From Brassica napus (Eukaryota > Streptophyta > Magnoliopsida > Brassicales > Brassicaceae), in contig NC_063438.1 of the NCBI RefSeq assembly GCF_020379485.1, positions 1,116,001-1,180,000 of the forward strand: a stretch of DNA of 64,000 bases, in the 5' to 3' direction. Position 1 is the first letter of the stretch. Each line of letters starts with the position of its first letter. The notes under the pieces were generated by a model. The model was not told the origin of the DNA, did no database searches, and was given only the letters and a program-made list of their open reading frames with translations. This document shows, in pieces, positions 1-10,403 of this stretch. Both the position numbers and the translations under genes were made by a program.

Positions 1-271
1 CTCACAGACCAATCCATCAAACACTTTAACACCGCACGTCACTTGTGTTTCGGCGGCTACCACCGGATGAATGTTCTCTTTATCCTTGTGTTGCCAACAC
101 CTCTTGCTTCCTTTAGGAGAGCTTCTTGTGCAAGGCACGCCATTCTTCGTTGTAGCTTCACAGAAGCTAGGCTTCGAAGCTTCTTCTTTGACGGTTTTCT
201 CACGGTCAGTCCGGTTAAGAAGAAAGAGGAAAGCGTTGATCCTCATGCCTTTATGATCCTCACACCGTTTT

Positions 272-915
272 TGATAAAAACCTCCCAAGGAATACACTCT
301 GAAATTGGTAAGGGATAAGCCTTGCACCGAATGAGCCCGAAAGCAACAAACGATCAAGGGATGTGGATCGAAAGGTGACACAAGAGAGGCGGAAAGTCTC
401 TTGATACTACCCTATAATGATCGCCTCTAGATATGACACACTAGATTAGACCAAGTTAGACTGAAGGATATTACACACCAACAATCATAAAAGTTTTGAC
501 CAATGGATATGACACACCATGATCGAAAACAAGTTTGAGAATCACTCTCAAGGTTCCAAAAATAATCACTCAAAGCTTATTTTATTTCAATGGAGATTAC
601 AACTTATTTATAAGAGACTAAACTTGATCACAAAGCTAGATAGTTATTACATTGGAAATGATAAAACTAGTGCATGGAGGAGAGAGAGTGTTTTTGAAAC
701 AAGCATTCTTTGCATGTAGGAGAGAGAAGCTTTCCATGCAATTAACCACCTAATTTTCGTCACTCTCTTTGGCCAGCAAAGAAACCATTTGATTTAGAAT
801 CTTCTTGGGCTTGTAACTTGATAAAAATGGGCTGGACATGTTAGCTAATATCTTGGGTCAATTTCTGAATGTCTTCCATGTCCATAGCCTCACATATGAG
901 CCCAATATCACATCA
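272..915 (-). repeat. TRIM 3' LTR
   Basis: Left copy on the plus strand, which is the 3' LTR in element orientation. It is offset from the other copy by exactly 852 bp with no difference seen. The 66-codon open frame at 519-719 recurs at 1371-1571 and is part of the LTR, not a gene. Confidence 0.93.
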
Positions 916-1123
916 TACTCCTCCTCTTCAAAAAGATTTGTCCTCAAATCTTGCTCTCCGAAGAAAGAAAAACTTGAATACACACTTCCCAAAAGATCCA
1001 GCAGATTTGTAGAACATAAATAACAAAACTTTTTTTTTTTCTTTTTTTTTTTTAGAAGATGGATAGATGAGAATGGTGAATAACAGAAGTGAATACCGCT
1101 TTCAGAGTGGCTCTGATACCAAA

Positions 1124-1767
1124 TGATAAAAACCTCCCAAGGAATACACTCTGAAATTGGTAAGGGATAAGCCTTGCACCGAATGAGCCCGAAAGCAACA
1201 AACGATCAAGGGATGTGGATCGAAAGGTGACACAAGAGAGGCGGAAAGTCTCTTGATACTACCCTATAATGATCGCCTCTAGATATGACACACTAGATTA
1301 GACCAAGTTAGACTGAAGGATATTACACACCAACAATCATAAAAGTTTTGACCAATGGATATGACACACCATGATCGAAAACAAGTTTGAGAATCACTCT
1401 CAAGGTTCCAAAAATAATCACTCAAAGCTTATTTTATTTCAATGGAGATTACAACTTATTTATAAGAGACTAAACTTGATCACAAAGCTAGATAGTTATT
1501 ACATTGGAAATGATAAAACTAGTGCATGGAGGAGAGAGAGTGTTTTTGAAACAAGCATTCTTTGCATGTAGGAGAGAGAAGCTTTCCATGCAATTAACCA
1601 CCTAATTTTCGTCACTCTCTTTGGCCAGCAAAGAAACCATTTGATTTAGAATCTTCTTGGGCTTGTAACTTGATAAAAATGGGCTGGACATGTTAGCTAA
1701 TATCTTGGGTCAATTTCTGAATGTCTTCCATGTCCATAGCCTCACATATGAGCCCAATATCACATCA
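1124..1767 (-). repeat. TRIM 5' LTR
   Basis: Right copy on the plus strand, which is the 5' LTR in element orientation. It directly abuts the primer-binding site on its left and the GTTTT target duplication on its right. Confidence 0.93.
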
Positions 1768-3286
1768 GTTTTCTTCCTGGAACAGGTCTCTTGCTGCAAG
1801 GCTCCATGTTTGGTAAGATCACTCCACAGGTTGTAACAACATCAGTGTTGTAATCTTGTCTTCTGGTGATGAAAGTCTCGGGCTGTGGTTTAACCGGTGA
1901 GACACGGCAGATTCTCTGCCCTTTATGCTCTAAGCATCTCTTTCTTCCTTTAACTGGACTCCTACTGCAACAATCCCCGTTTTCAAGTACGACTCCACAA
2001 ACAGAATCAGAACAACAAGAACCACCTGAGAAGATCTCATCAGATTTGTCTGAAACCGGTTGCGGTCTGGATCGGGAGAGTTTGATTACGGAAGTGAGGA
2101 AATTGGTACTAGTACTCTTCTCCTCTTCACCAACAACAACATCACAGCTTAGCTTTCTCTCTTGGTTCCGGAGAAAAGGAAAGAGCACACGTGATACCCC
2201 GGACTCTCTGTTGCTAATAAACTCGAGGTCACCAAGCTTGTTAAGCAAATCAAGATGGCGTCGCTCCCCGTTGCTTCCTTTGTTCCACGCATAGTCAAAC
2301 GTGCTCAATAGCATCCCTTCCGTTGCCTCAGCTTCCCTCTTAGACCCCATCTGACAAAACAATCACACGAGTTATTAGAGACTCTACATGTAGTTGAAAA
2401 TGATCCTAACTAATATATAAGATAGATATGCCAATACACTTATCATCAGTTGATTTTACATTAGAAGTCCGTTAACACGATATCAAAGTTATTAAGCAGA
2501 AGTAAATAGATGAAATAAGATAAGAAGACATAGTAAATTACCGGAGCCCATCTATAGACAACCGAGCCATGTTTCATGAAAATGTCCTCAAACAAACCCG
2601 CCTTCTTATCTGGAGGAGACTCACAACAACCATCAAGGTTGTTGTTGTTAACAGTGCGCAAATGAGCACCGGATCGTCCATAAGACTGAAGCCTAGATCT
2701 AACACTTTCAGCTTGTCCTAGATACGCAGCGAGAACATCATCCGAGTCAAGCTTTCGGGCTTGGTCAATGACTGCTACACCAAGCTCATAGAGACCAGGA
2801 CAAGATCTACGAGGTAAGTTCTGGACTCTGTATCTACCTACACCGTCTTTCCCCTTCTTGAAATCCTCCCAATCCTCCGAACCTATCAGAACCTGTGTGT
2901 TCACAGAGTCTCAGCTACTTTCATAAGCAGACAAGACTAATTAAGATCAAAAACTGAGGCGGAGAGAGATAGAAAGGAGTCAAGGACCTTCCAGTTGGAG
3001 AAAACGGCGTCGTGTTTGGTACGCTTATAGTCTTCTCTCTTGTATACAGTGGGGACAATGGCGGCAAAGGAAATGCCGTTGCCAAAATCCATTCCCATGA
3101 TTCAAGGTAAGGCTTTTTTTTTCTCAGAGCTTTTATTTATATTTTTGATAAATACCAGAAGATGAGATTGAGATAAGAAAGTGTCTCCCTCCGAAAAGAG
3201 AATGGTTTGATTATATGAAGTTGTGTCATGTCATGTTACCGTTGGAACGGTAAAGCTTTCTCTGGACGGTTGGTTTCCCTTATTAT

Positions 3287-3975
3287 TAGGGATGTTGTCA
3301 TGGGCAAAAAAACCCGGCCCGGCCCGAACCCAAACTAAACCCGCCCAGAAAATACCCTAAACTATAAAACCCGAAAAAAACCCGGTACTATTAGGGTAAC
3401 CCGCGAAAAACCCTAGAACTTTAGGGTTACCCAAGGGTACCCGAAAAAACCCTTTTTTGAGTTTTGTGGTTTTTTAGTTAAAGTTTTATAGTTTTAACTT
3501 AAATTTATATGTATTGAATATTTAATTTTAATCATGTTTTGTATTAAATTTGATTAATTTTCAATTATCAAATTTATTTTCTGTATAAAGTAACAAATAA
3601 AATTTTCATCATTCATAATTTTCAATTTGCAAATTTATACTATATCCATAATGTAAGTAAATAAATAAGTTATAGAGAGTGCAAAATTTAATAGTGGGCA
3701 TTGTATGTTTTGATTTATACATCTAATTTTTGATTTCAATCATTTAAATCCTTAAAAATTAGGGTAAAAGTCGTCCTTTCAATTATATTTTTTTTTTAAA
3801 AACCCATAGGGTACCCGAAACCCGATAGGGTAAAACCCGAACGGGTAATTTATAAATCAAGACCCGCCCAAAATAAACCCGCGAATTTTGAAAACTGAAT
3901 ATACGGGTTTTGGTTTTTAAATTCCAACCGGGTTTAGGGTACCCTATGGGTAAAAACCCATTGTTAACATCCCTA
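3287..3975. mobile_element. hAT-like MITE with 8-bp target duplication
   Basis: The element starts TAGGGATGTT and ends AACATCCCTA, with imperfect terminal inverted repeats of roughly 18 bp. CTTATTAT is duplicated perfectly at 3279-3286 and 3976-3983, the 8-bp size typical of hAT transposition. The interior is AT-rich with many ACCCG and CCCTA words and no long ORF, so it is non-autonomous. It lies between the ET2-like promoter and the 3' end of SLD2. Confidence 0.85.
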
Positions 3976-3983
3976 CTTATTAT

Positions 3984-4350
3984 CTAGCAGTCCATGCGGA
4001 GAACGTAATAATTACCATAAATGTAGTATTTATTTTCCCTATGAACGAACAATTAGTAAACTGTATTCCATGTTTGGTTTGGTAACAGTATTATTTAATT
4101 ACACATGTTCAACGTTTTGCTTGAGAAATATAGTAATCTAAAGACATCAAAAAGGAGCCAGAAACATTATAATAACTGATCACAAAAATGAAATTAAGTA
4201 CATATTTTTGATGAGATCAAGTGATGATGAGTTACATCAAAAAAAAACAAAACTTAACACATCTCTTCCACTAGAAAAGTACATAACAAACGAAATTAAC
4301 CACCATGCAAAACCGAACCAAAACCGATCTGTACTGTTCAGTTTTTTTTT
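3984..4350. other. Intergenic, SLD2 3' flank
   Basis: AT-rich spacer downstream of the SLD2 stop codon. It presumably contains the SLD2 3' UTR and poly(A) site. I see no other gene or repeat. Confidence 0.5.
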
Positions 4351-5700
4351 CTAGCCATGAGTATTCAGAGCTTCCCATAGCAAATTCTCCAACACAGGAT
4401 TAGTCACATCTCTAGCTTGAACCGCCGCTTTCCTCAGAGTCCTGAGCGTCCACACATTAGCCTCCCACCACGAAAGACTCCTATACGGTAGATTATGCTT
4501 CTTACAAAGCTCCTGAACCACAGGCGAAACTCCCCTGAGATGGCAACGCGGTAGCCTAGGGAACAGATGATGCTCTAGCTGAAACTGCAACCCGCCAAAG
4601 AACCAATCCATATACGACCTACACGATATATCAAGCGTACCAGCTGTTTGCTTCTCAAACCAATCGTTCCCATTAGGCGGACCGGTGTAAACATCTGCCG
4701 CAAAATGGTTTAAACAGAACTGAACGTGCTGAATCGCCGTGACGGCCATGCTTAAAAAGACAAAGATGATCCTCTCTTGCCAGTTTGGCAGGAAGGATAC
4801 TAAAAGAGGAAACCACGTCCAGAAAACAAGAATCCCAGCTATGTTCAATGCCCTATCAGGAACGTGACGTCTAGAGAATAGCAAAAGGAATGTTTGGATA
4901 AAGAGATTGATTCTCCCCACACACATGATTGGATAAAACGACCAGTGTTGGTAGCTGATCAAGAACCGAGCCAGTGGATCGAACGTTAACCTCCTTCCAT
5001 AGAAACGTGACGTCATGGACTTAAAGAACTTGCTCGAGACGGCTAAGACAGGGATGTGCTGGAGGTCAGGATCGTGGTCAAGACTATTACAAGAGATATG
5101 GTGAGCGTTATGCGTCCATTTCCACCACGCGATCGATATCCCGGTGATGCAGTTACCAGACAGAAGCTGGACGAGTTTATTACACGGCTTCGTTGACGTC
5201 ACGTTGTAATGACCAGAGTCATGTCCCACGTAAGCGCTCTGGATCCAGAGAAGGCCCAGCAAGACGGCGGATATTAAGTGGGCCCATATGCTCGTGCATG
5301 CAACAACACCGTAGACAACCGCAGCGAGCATCGCAGCGACGCACGTGAGCGTGAAAAGAGTCACGTGACCTTTTTTGTCGAAGAGTCCGCGTTTAGAGAA
5401 CTCCGCGGCTAAACGACGGTAGTCACGCGACACGTCGGACACGTGGTGGTCTTTCACGTGGTAGCCGTTGTGGAGGTTCTCGAGGTGGCGCCATGCGGTT
5501 CCGGGGTGGTAAGCGATGAACGCGTCGGTGACGTCTTGACCGGCGAGGTTTAGGATCGCTGCTTCGCCTCCGGGGTGGGATTTGACCCAGTGGGAGACGT
5601 CGTAGACTTTGCCTTGGATTGAGATCCATAAATCTCCGGGTTGGTTGTGTTTTTTCAGATCATCGCTTGTAATGAATCTCTTCTTTGTCTGCTCCGACAT
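4351..5700 (-). CDS. SLD2: Delta8-sphingolipid desaturase (cytochrome b5 fusion)
   Basis: ER membrane enzyme that puts a delta-8 double bond into the long-chain base of plant sphingolipids, giving cis and trans products. The ORF is intronless and encodes 449 aa, the usual length of Arabidopsis SLD1 and SLD2. The N-terminal cytochrome b5 domain has the heme motif HPGG at residues 42-45 and a second heme His at about 65. The three desaturase histidine boxes are intact: HDSGH (160-164), HNAHH (197-201) and QLEHH (374-378, with the front-end-desaturase Gln in place of His). Hydrophobic segments lie near 115-155 and 260-330. It resembles SLD2 (At2g46210) more than SLD1, for example in the DHHVSDVSRDYRRLAAEF stretch. 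It is divergent with the next gene across a 1-kb spacer. Confidence 0.96.
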   Translation of the reverse strand: MSEQTKKRFITSDDLKKHNQPGDLWISIQGKVYDVSHWVKSHPGGEAAILNLAGQDVTDAFIAYHPGTAWRHLENLHNGYHVKDHHVSDVSRDYRRLAAEFSKRGLFDKKGHVTLFTLTCVAAMLAAVVYGVVACTSIWAHLISAVLLGLLWIQSAYVGHDSGHYNVTSTKPCNKLVQLLSGNCITGISIAWWKWTHNAHHISCNSLDHDPDLQHIPVLAVSSKFFKSMTSRFYGRRLTFDPLARFLISYQHWSFYPIMCVGRINLFIQTFLLLFSRRHVPDRALNIAGILVFWTWFPLLVSFLPNWQERIIFVFLSMAVTAIQHVQFCLNHFAADVYTGPPNGNDWFEKQTAGTLDISCRSYMDWFFGGLQFQLEHHLFPRLPRCHLRGVSPVVQELCKKHNLPYRSLSWWEANVWTLRTLRKAAVQARDVTNPVLENLLWEALNTHG

Positions 5701-6756
5701 TGTTGAAACAGAGATGGTTTTTAATCAGAATCTTGAAATTAACTGAATCCAAGTTGAGAAAGGTTGTAAGAGAAACCTTTCTCTCTATGGATTTGTAAAT
5801 TACAGATTCTGAATTAGAATTGTTCTTTGTGCTTTCTTATATATTTGGTTTGTTTATTATTGTTTAGGAATCTATAATTCGAATCTTTGACACATGTTAT
5901 GTGTTTTGTTTTTAGGACCGATTTGCATGGTTAAGCGTGTAAAACTCCCCTTGTGTTAACGTTAACGTTCAATTAATGGAATGGTGATTAAAGAAAATCT
6001 CCATTGACAGATCATCTGTTGTCTTTTACATAATCTGTCGGCAAAGTTTATTTGTCATTAGTTGGTGTTTGGTCTATCACTTTCTTCTATTTATGGTTGA
6101 CTCAAAAGGCAACTTTAGAGTATCCTCCAAAGTGACAAGTCATCTACAACTGAATAAATTCCAAAAGCAGAAAATTGTATACTAAACTTTGGTAAAAAAA
6201 AAGTTAAAAAAACTTAACCAACTTCTTTAACACTCATTTATTATTGTATTAAAAAACTATTAAAATTAGTATATAAACAATTTTATTATTGATCTGTTTT
6301 ATATTGTTCATCAATAATTTTATACTATACTTTATAAAAATTATTATGTCTTAACGTTTCGTGCACTATTCTAAACAGTTTTATGAAAAAATAGCATGAC
6401 ATTTCTCACTTGATTCCATGAAAATTTCATATTAATGAATTTATGTTGGAACTTGAAAATTGAAATCCAAACTTCTGAAATAAAAGCAGTTATCAACTCT
6501 TTTTCTTGGGTCCAACAACCAATAAGCAACTAACTATTAATCAATTAGATTAAGAGAACTGGGCTTATTATTATATGTTTCTTTAAAATGGGCCTATCTA
6601 TACCCATTCTGAAAGCCCAAAGTCATCTCTCCCTCTAGAGCTCTCTTCCTTTGCTTTTGCCGGCGTCGAAACCTCCTCCGTGTAACAAACTCCACCACCA
6701 TCATTAGCTCCTTTCCTCGTTGCTCTCGCCTACGCTGTGCAGCTCAAACCGGTAAC
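5701..6756. promoter_or_regulatory. Divergent promoter region, SLD2 / U11-59K-like gene
   Basis: A 1,056-bp spacer between divergent start codons. On the minus strand a TATATAAG box at about 5838-5845 lies roughly 140 bp upstream of the SLD2 ATG. On the plus strand a TGGGCC site II-type element at about 6589-6594 lies upstream of the housekeeping splicing gene, followed by a pyrimidine-rich 5' leader. The middle (6180-6480) is plain AT-rich sequence. Confidence 0.5.
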
Positions 6757-8452
6757 ATGAATCCGGCGAGTTACCAGCCTCCGTTCCACTGGGCTCCGAT
6801 GCTACCTCCCGATCCACCTCGCCGCGGTGCGTTCTGGAACACCAAGAACATATCCGATCAGCTCAAACAGCTCCAAGATACAATCCACCTCGCAAAATCA
6901 ATGTAAGCGAAGGCCCACACACTATCAATCGATTGAGTGTTGTTGCAATCTCATTAGTTGTATGCAATTTCATAGGGAGAAGGAACTGGATGCGTTGAGG
7001 ATGATCAAAGACGGTAAAGGTTCGATGGAAACTGTGGAGGGAGGGTCAGGGGTAGAGTGTTTGAGGAGATATGTAGAAAGTGTGAAGGTTGATTTGGAAG
7101 AGCAGGAGAAGCTTTCAGTGGAAGCTGCTAACTCCTTGATGTCTACGTTAAGAGCACAGCTTGAGCCTTTTAGGTTTGTTGTTGACGAGAGTTCTCCATG
7201 GGAGGAGAAATCTGCGGCGGCGAGATTGAGTTGTAGGATGAAGAAGTCTAAAAGGAATAAACTTTGGAAGAAGAAGAAGAGACGTTGTGTTGCAGAGATG
7301 CGTGCTAAGGTAGGGGTTTGATTGAAAGCTCTGTTTAGGTTGTATTGTAGTATTTTGAGTTGTTGATTGTATTACAGGAGCCTGAGAGATTTGAACAAGC
7401 TGATCGAGAGGCTGATGAGTGGAGGGAAAAGGAAATGGCCAAGGACATGGCTAACAGAAAGGTAATAAGTGGTGAAGCGATCAAATATGTTCGTTGTGTT
7501 GGTATCTGATGGGTTCTGTCTGTTTTCAGGTTGATGAGATGAAGGCAATTGAGAAGGTCAAGGCGAAACGAGAACGAAGGAGACTAGAACCCGAGGTGAG
7601 ACATCTCAATGTTATCTTACGAATTCATGTTTGGTTACGGTAAACAGTCTCATGGTTTGAATGTTTTCAGCTTGAACTAGCTCTAATTGTTGAGGAAATG
7701 CAAGAGTTGCGTTCGCTAAGAATCGAGAAACTAAAGAAGCAAGGTATGTCAATAATCTGAAGTAGTGCAATGCGTTCTGATACCACGACTAGGACTCTCA
7801 AGTAAAGGTGTAATATCATATGGACACTGTGCAGGGCATTTTTTTCCGGAAGAAGATGACAAGTTCTTCGATAGTGTTCGCGCTGCTGTGGAGCAAGAGG
7901 AGAATCAAGCTCAGTCTGTAATCAACACAGAGAACGAAGAGAATGTCATTGCCTCCGAGGAAGACACTAATCTAACAACCGATAACAAAATCATCAACAA
8001 TGACACGGATAAAGAAAGCAATACTGTCTTAGGGGCGGCTTGTGAAAAGAAAATAGAAGCTCCTCCTCCTGACAATGGTGTCGACAATGTATCAAATTTA
8101 CCGGTGGAATGTTATCACTACTACTACGGAAGCAATTTGGACATGGGAAGGCTTATTGAGGTGGGTTTTGTTTAACTCTCTGTCTAAGTTTATTTATTAG
8201 ATCAAAGATTTAGCTGAGTTATGGTTTTAAAATACAGATTAGAAGAGAATGGGATGCATATCTGAGTCCAGGAGGAAGGTAATATCAGCATTTATTTGTT
8301 TCCTCACACTTTTAGACAAGCTTTAAATGTTTCTCTTGAGAAAATGGTCTTGTTTTCATCTATACAGCCGGATTCCTGGACATTGGGTGCAGCCATCGGC
8401 ACCAGCTAATGAGATTTGGGCTTCTTGTCTTGTTAAAAACTCCAAAGAGTGA
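6757..8452 (+). CDS. U11 snRNP 59K / PDCD7-like protein (minor spliceosome)
   Basis: Probable plant counterpart of PDCD7/U11-59K, a protein of the U11/U12 di-snRNP that recognises U12-type introns. Eight exons with GT-AG borders: 6757-6902, 6976-7309, 7378-7461, 7530-7595, 7671-7743, 7835-8160, 8238-8278, 8368-8452. They total 1,155 nt (384 aa) in frame. The N-terminus is Pro-rich (QPPFHWAPMLPPDPP). A long charged, Lys/Arg-rich coiled-coil-like middle follows, then an acidic low-complexity part, then the family's C-terminal block: IRREWDAYLSPGG across the exon 7/8 junction and RIPGHWVQPS. Position and sequence fit At2g46200, next to SLD2. No lesion seen. Confidence 0.82.
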
Positions 8453-9420
8453 TCTTAGTTAGTAGGCGGTCGTATTCTAGGAGACAGGACAATGTTAATC
8501 TTAAACTAGAGTTCCATAAATATTGTTGCTGGAGAAATCTTAAGTTAGTGTCGATCCTGTTTTAAAACATACCAACTCATGGATAACGATTTTGTTAGTT
8601 TGATGAATGGATTCTGTAAGCCAGGACAATGCTGATCTTAGCTCGTATATAATGGATTCTCACTCATACATAACTATTTCTTTTGTCCGAAAACAAAACT
8701 ATTGTTGATTTAAATAATCTTGTCAGCAACAGTTCCAAAAACTGCTGAAGATGAGATCTGTAGATCGAACGAATTATCGGTATTTCTAGCTTATAATAAA
8801 TGCCTCAATGGACCCAATATTTTGCTTTTAAGATAGTATTATTCAGCTAATTAACAATTAATTCAATCTTCAAAATAATAAATTCGTTAATTCAATTCAA
8901 GAACATTAAATTGTTGTTTGTATTTAAAATATGTTATGCATATTTCACTAGCCAGGTAAGTTTACGATGAAATACTCAGTTGTTAGGTTAAGAACTTTGA
9001 AATAGTGTATATGAGTTGGTCAATTGTCCTGTTCAATTGGCATGCCGGTCTTGTCGGAAGTGCAGATTCATGTAATAATCGTGACAAGGCAACACAGAAG
9101 TCCTCCCAAGTGTACGAATCAAATATCTTTCTACCACTCCCATCCACTCAAAAAATGTCATATTAAAGGGTATTTGGATAAAAAAGAAAACAAAAATGTG
9201 GGGAAGATGATTGTTGAGCTATTCAATAGAGAAAGTGAATCACAACTGCCCATCTGCCCAAAATTGATTTTGCATGGGAAATCTTTCGTACAAAGTGCAT
9301 TATTAGCACTAAGCCGATACACACTATCCCTGCTTTTCTCGAAACATACACATCAACAATTTACACCAAGAACTCACGACAATCCTATAACAACAGATAA
9401 TCAACGATCTCTTGGATACA
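8453..9420. other. Intergenic, 3' flank of the U11-59K-like gene
   Basis: AT-rich spacer. A 133-codon frame at 9024-9425 has no recognisable domain or gene-like context and is not called. Arabidopsis has two further genes (At2g46180/46190, from memory) in this interval. I see no remnant of either. Confidence 0.4.
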
Positions 9421-10060
9421 CTTAATCTACGAAGGTTAAATAAATTTGTTAGAGAAGCCTCATTTCATGAGCTTTACTCGCTTCCCTGCTGGGTCCTTCG
9501 ATCTTCTTAATTTAAAAAAAAGGAAAATTTAATCGAAAAATTAAAAGAAATCAGGAATTGAAACCACAGATTCCGACAAATCTCCGATAATGAATTATAC
9601 GAAGGTAAACTTGGCTTGAATACGCATTGAATTTACAGCGTTTCACCCATAGGTCCTTCGTTAACAATTAAAAAATTAGAAATGCTCAGCGAATACGAAC
9701 CATAATGTAATCGGATTTCATCTCGCGAACGATCAACTATTTTTTCCGATATTAACTCTTCATCGCATCTCAAAGTAAAGAAAAGAAATTTCAATAACAT
9801 AACAAAAGTTGACAGAAAAAAAAGAGAGATCTAATTCGAATGCGGCGAGGAAGAGGAGCTGATGAAGTTATTTTGTATCGTTAGATCTGTTTATATAGAG
9901 GCGTGTATTAGGGCTACTGCGACGTATCATAGCCGTTGGATTAGGCCCATATTTATGATCTGGACTTTTACTTCAAGCCCATCTTTACGCAACGAATATG
10001 TGCTGTTGAAGACTGTGGCCCAAGTAACTTATTGGGCCTGAATTATAAATCACAGAATGG
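9420..10060 (-). promoter_or_regulatory. Probable promoter and 5' part of an unidentified minus-strand transcript
   Basis: Read on the minus strand this looks like a housekeeping promoter. There are TGGGCC/GGCCCA site II words near 10033-10038, 10018-10023 and 9943-9948, then a TATATAAAC box at about 9889-9897, then a pyrimidine-rich leader with TCTCTC tracts (9815-9870). Further downstream the word CGAAGGACC occurs twice (about 9652-9660 and 9492-9500). Only very short ORFs follow, the last ending EMRLL at about 9450. It could be a small-protein gene with introns or a non-coding RNA. I do not recognise a product. Confidence 0.35.
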
Positions 10061-10403
10061 TCACCCGTAGTTGATGACCCGGCAAATCATGAATATGTTT
10101 GCGAAAAAAACACCTTTGGTTATTTGATTTTTCTTCAGTTTGGCTTGGTCAATTTATACCAAGTTGCAAAACGTAAACACCTTTGATTATTTATTTCAAG
10201 TGTTCTCCCTAAGAAGCCATAATAAAAAGGCAAATAGTTTTTGTTTTAATAGAAAAATACAAAAAAAAATTGAGTTGCAATCAAAATGTGATACATGACA
10301 TTTAGGCCATTAGCGTTCAAAACTCTGAAAATGGCCACCAAATTCCACATTGATCAATGTATAAAACCAAAAAGCAAAAGGAAACAGACATACAAGTCTC
10401 TGT

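Larger units (their letters stand above)
272..1767 (-). mobile_element. TRIM (terminal-repeat retrotransposon in miniature)
   Basis: Two direct repeats of 644 bp (272-915 and 1124-1767) start TGATAAAAAC and end ATATCACATCA on the plus strand, so they have TG...CA ends. By eye they are identical. Only 208 bp lies between them and it has no coding capacity. On the minus strand a TGGTATCAGAGC primer-binding site (plus strand 1110-1121), complementary to initiator tRNA-Met, adjoins the 5' LTR (1124-1767). A purine-rich tract, GAAGAGGAGGAGTA, adjoins the 3' LTR (272-915). The 5-bp duplication GTTTT flanks it at 267-271 and 1768-1772. It is non-autonomous and must have used another element's proteins. 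Identical LTRs indicate a young insertion. Confidence 0.95.
1..3098 (-). pseudogene. ET2: EFFECTOR OF TRANSCRIPTION 2-like gene, split by a TRIM and cut by the window edge
   Basis: Plant-specific nuclear regulator. In the family (ET/HRT proteins) a GIY-YIG-like single-strand nicking domain precedes cysteine-rich ET zinc repeats, and ET2 is linked to gibberellin responses and xylem differentiation. Seen here: exon 1 2988-3098 (37 codons), exon 2 2542-2892 (117 codons) with the GLYELGVAV core of the GIY-YIG-like domain, and exon 3 from 2350 down. Exon 3 carries ET repeats of the form C-x8-C-x3-R-x2-P-x2-GR-x2-C-x2-H. After the codons for VPGRK it is interrupted at 1772 by a retroelement and resumes at 271 with RCEDHKG. 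Without the element and one GTTTT copy the frame would be continuous. At least two more ET repeats read to base 1, and the end lies outside. A fragment resembling a TRIM LTR also sits in intron 2 (about 2385-2460). The gene is probably non-functional or C-terminally truncated. The ET2 rather than ET1 assignment is from memory. Confidence 0.85.

Noticed and set aside
519..719. 66-codon ORF, repeated at 1371-1571
   Set aside because: Lies wholly inside the TRIM LTRs; both copies are the same LTR sequence, with no domain or gene context.
9024..9425. 133-codon ORF as a gene
   Set aside because: No domain and no plausible promoter on this strand; likely chance.
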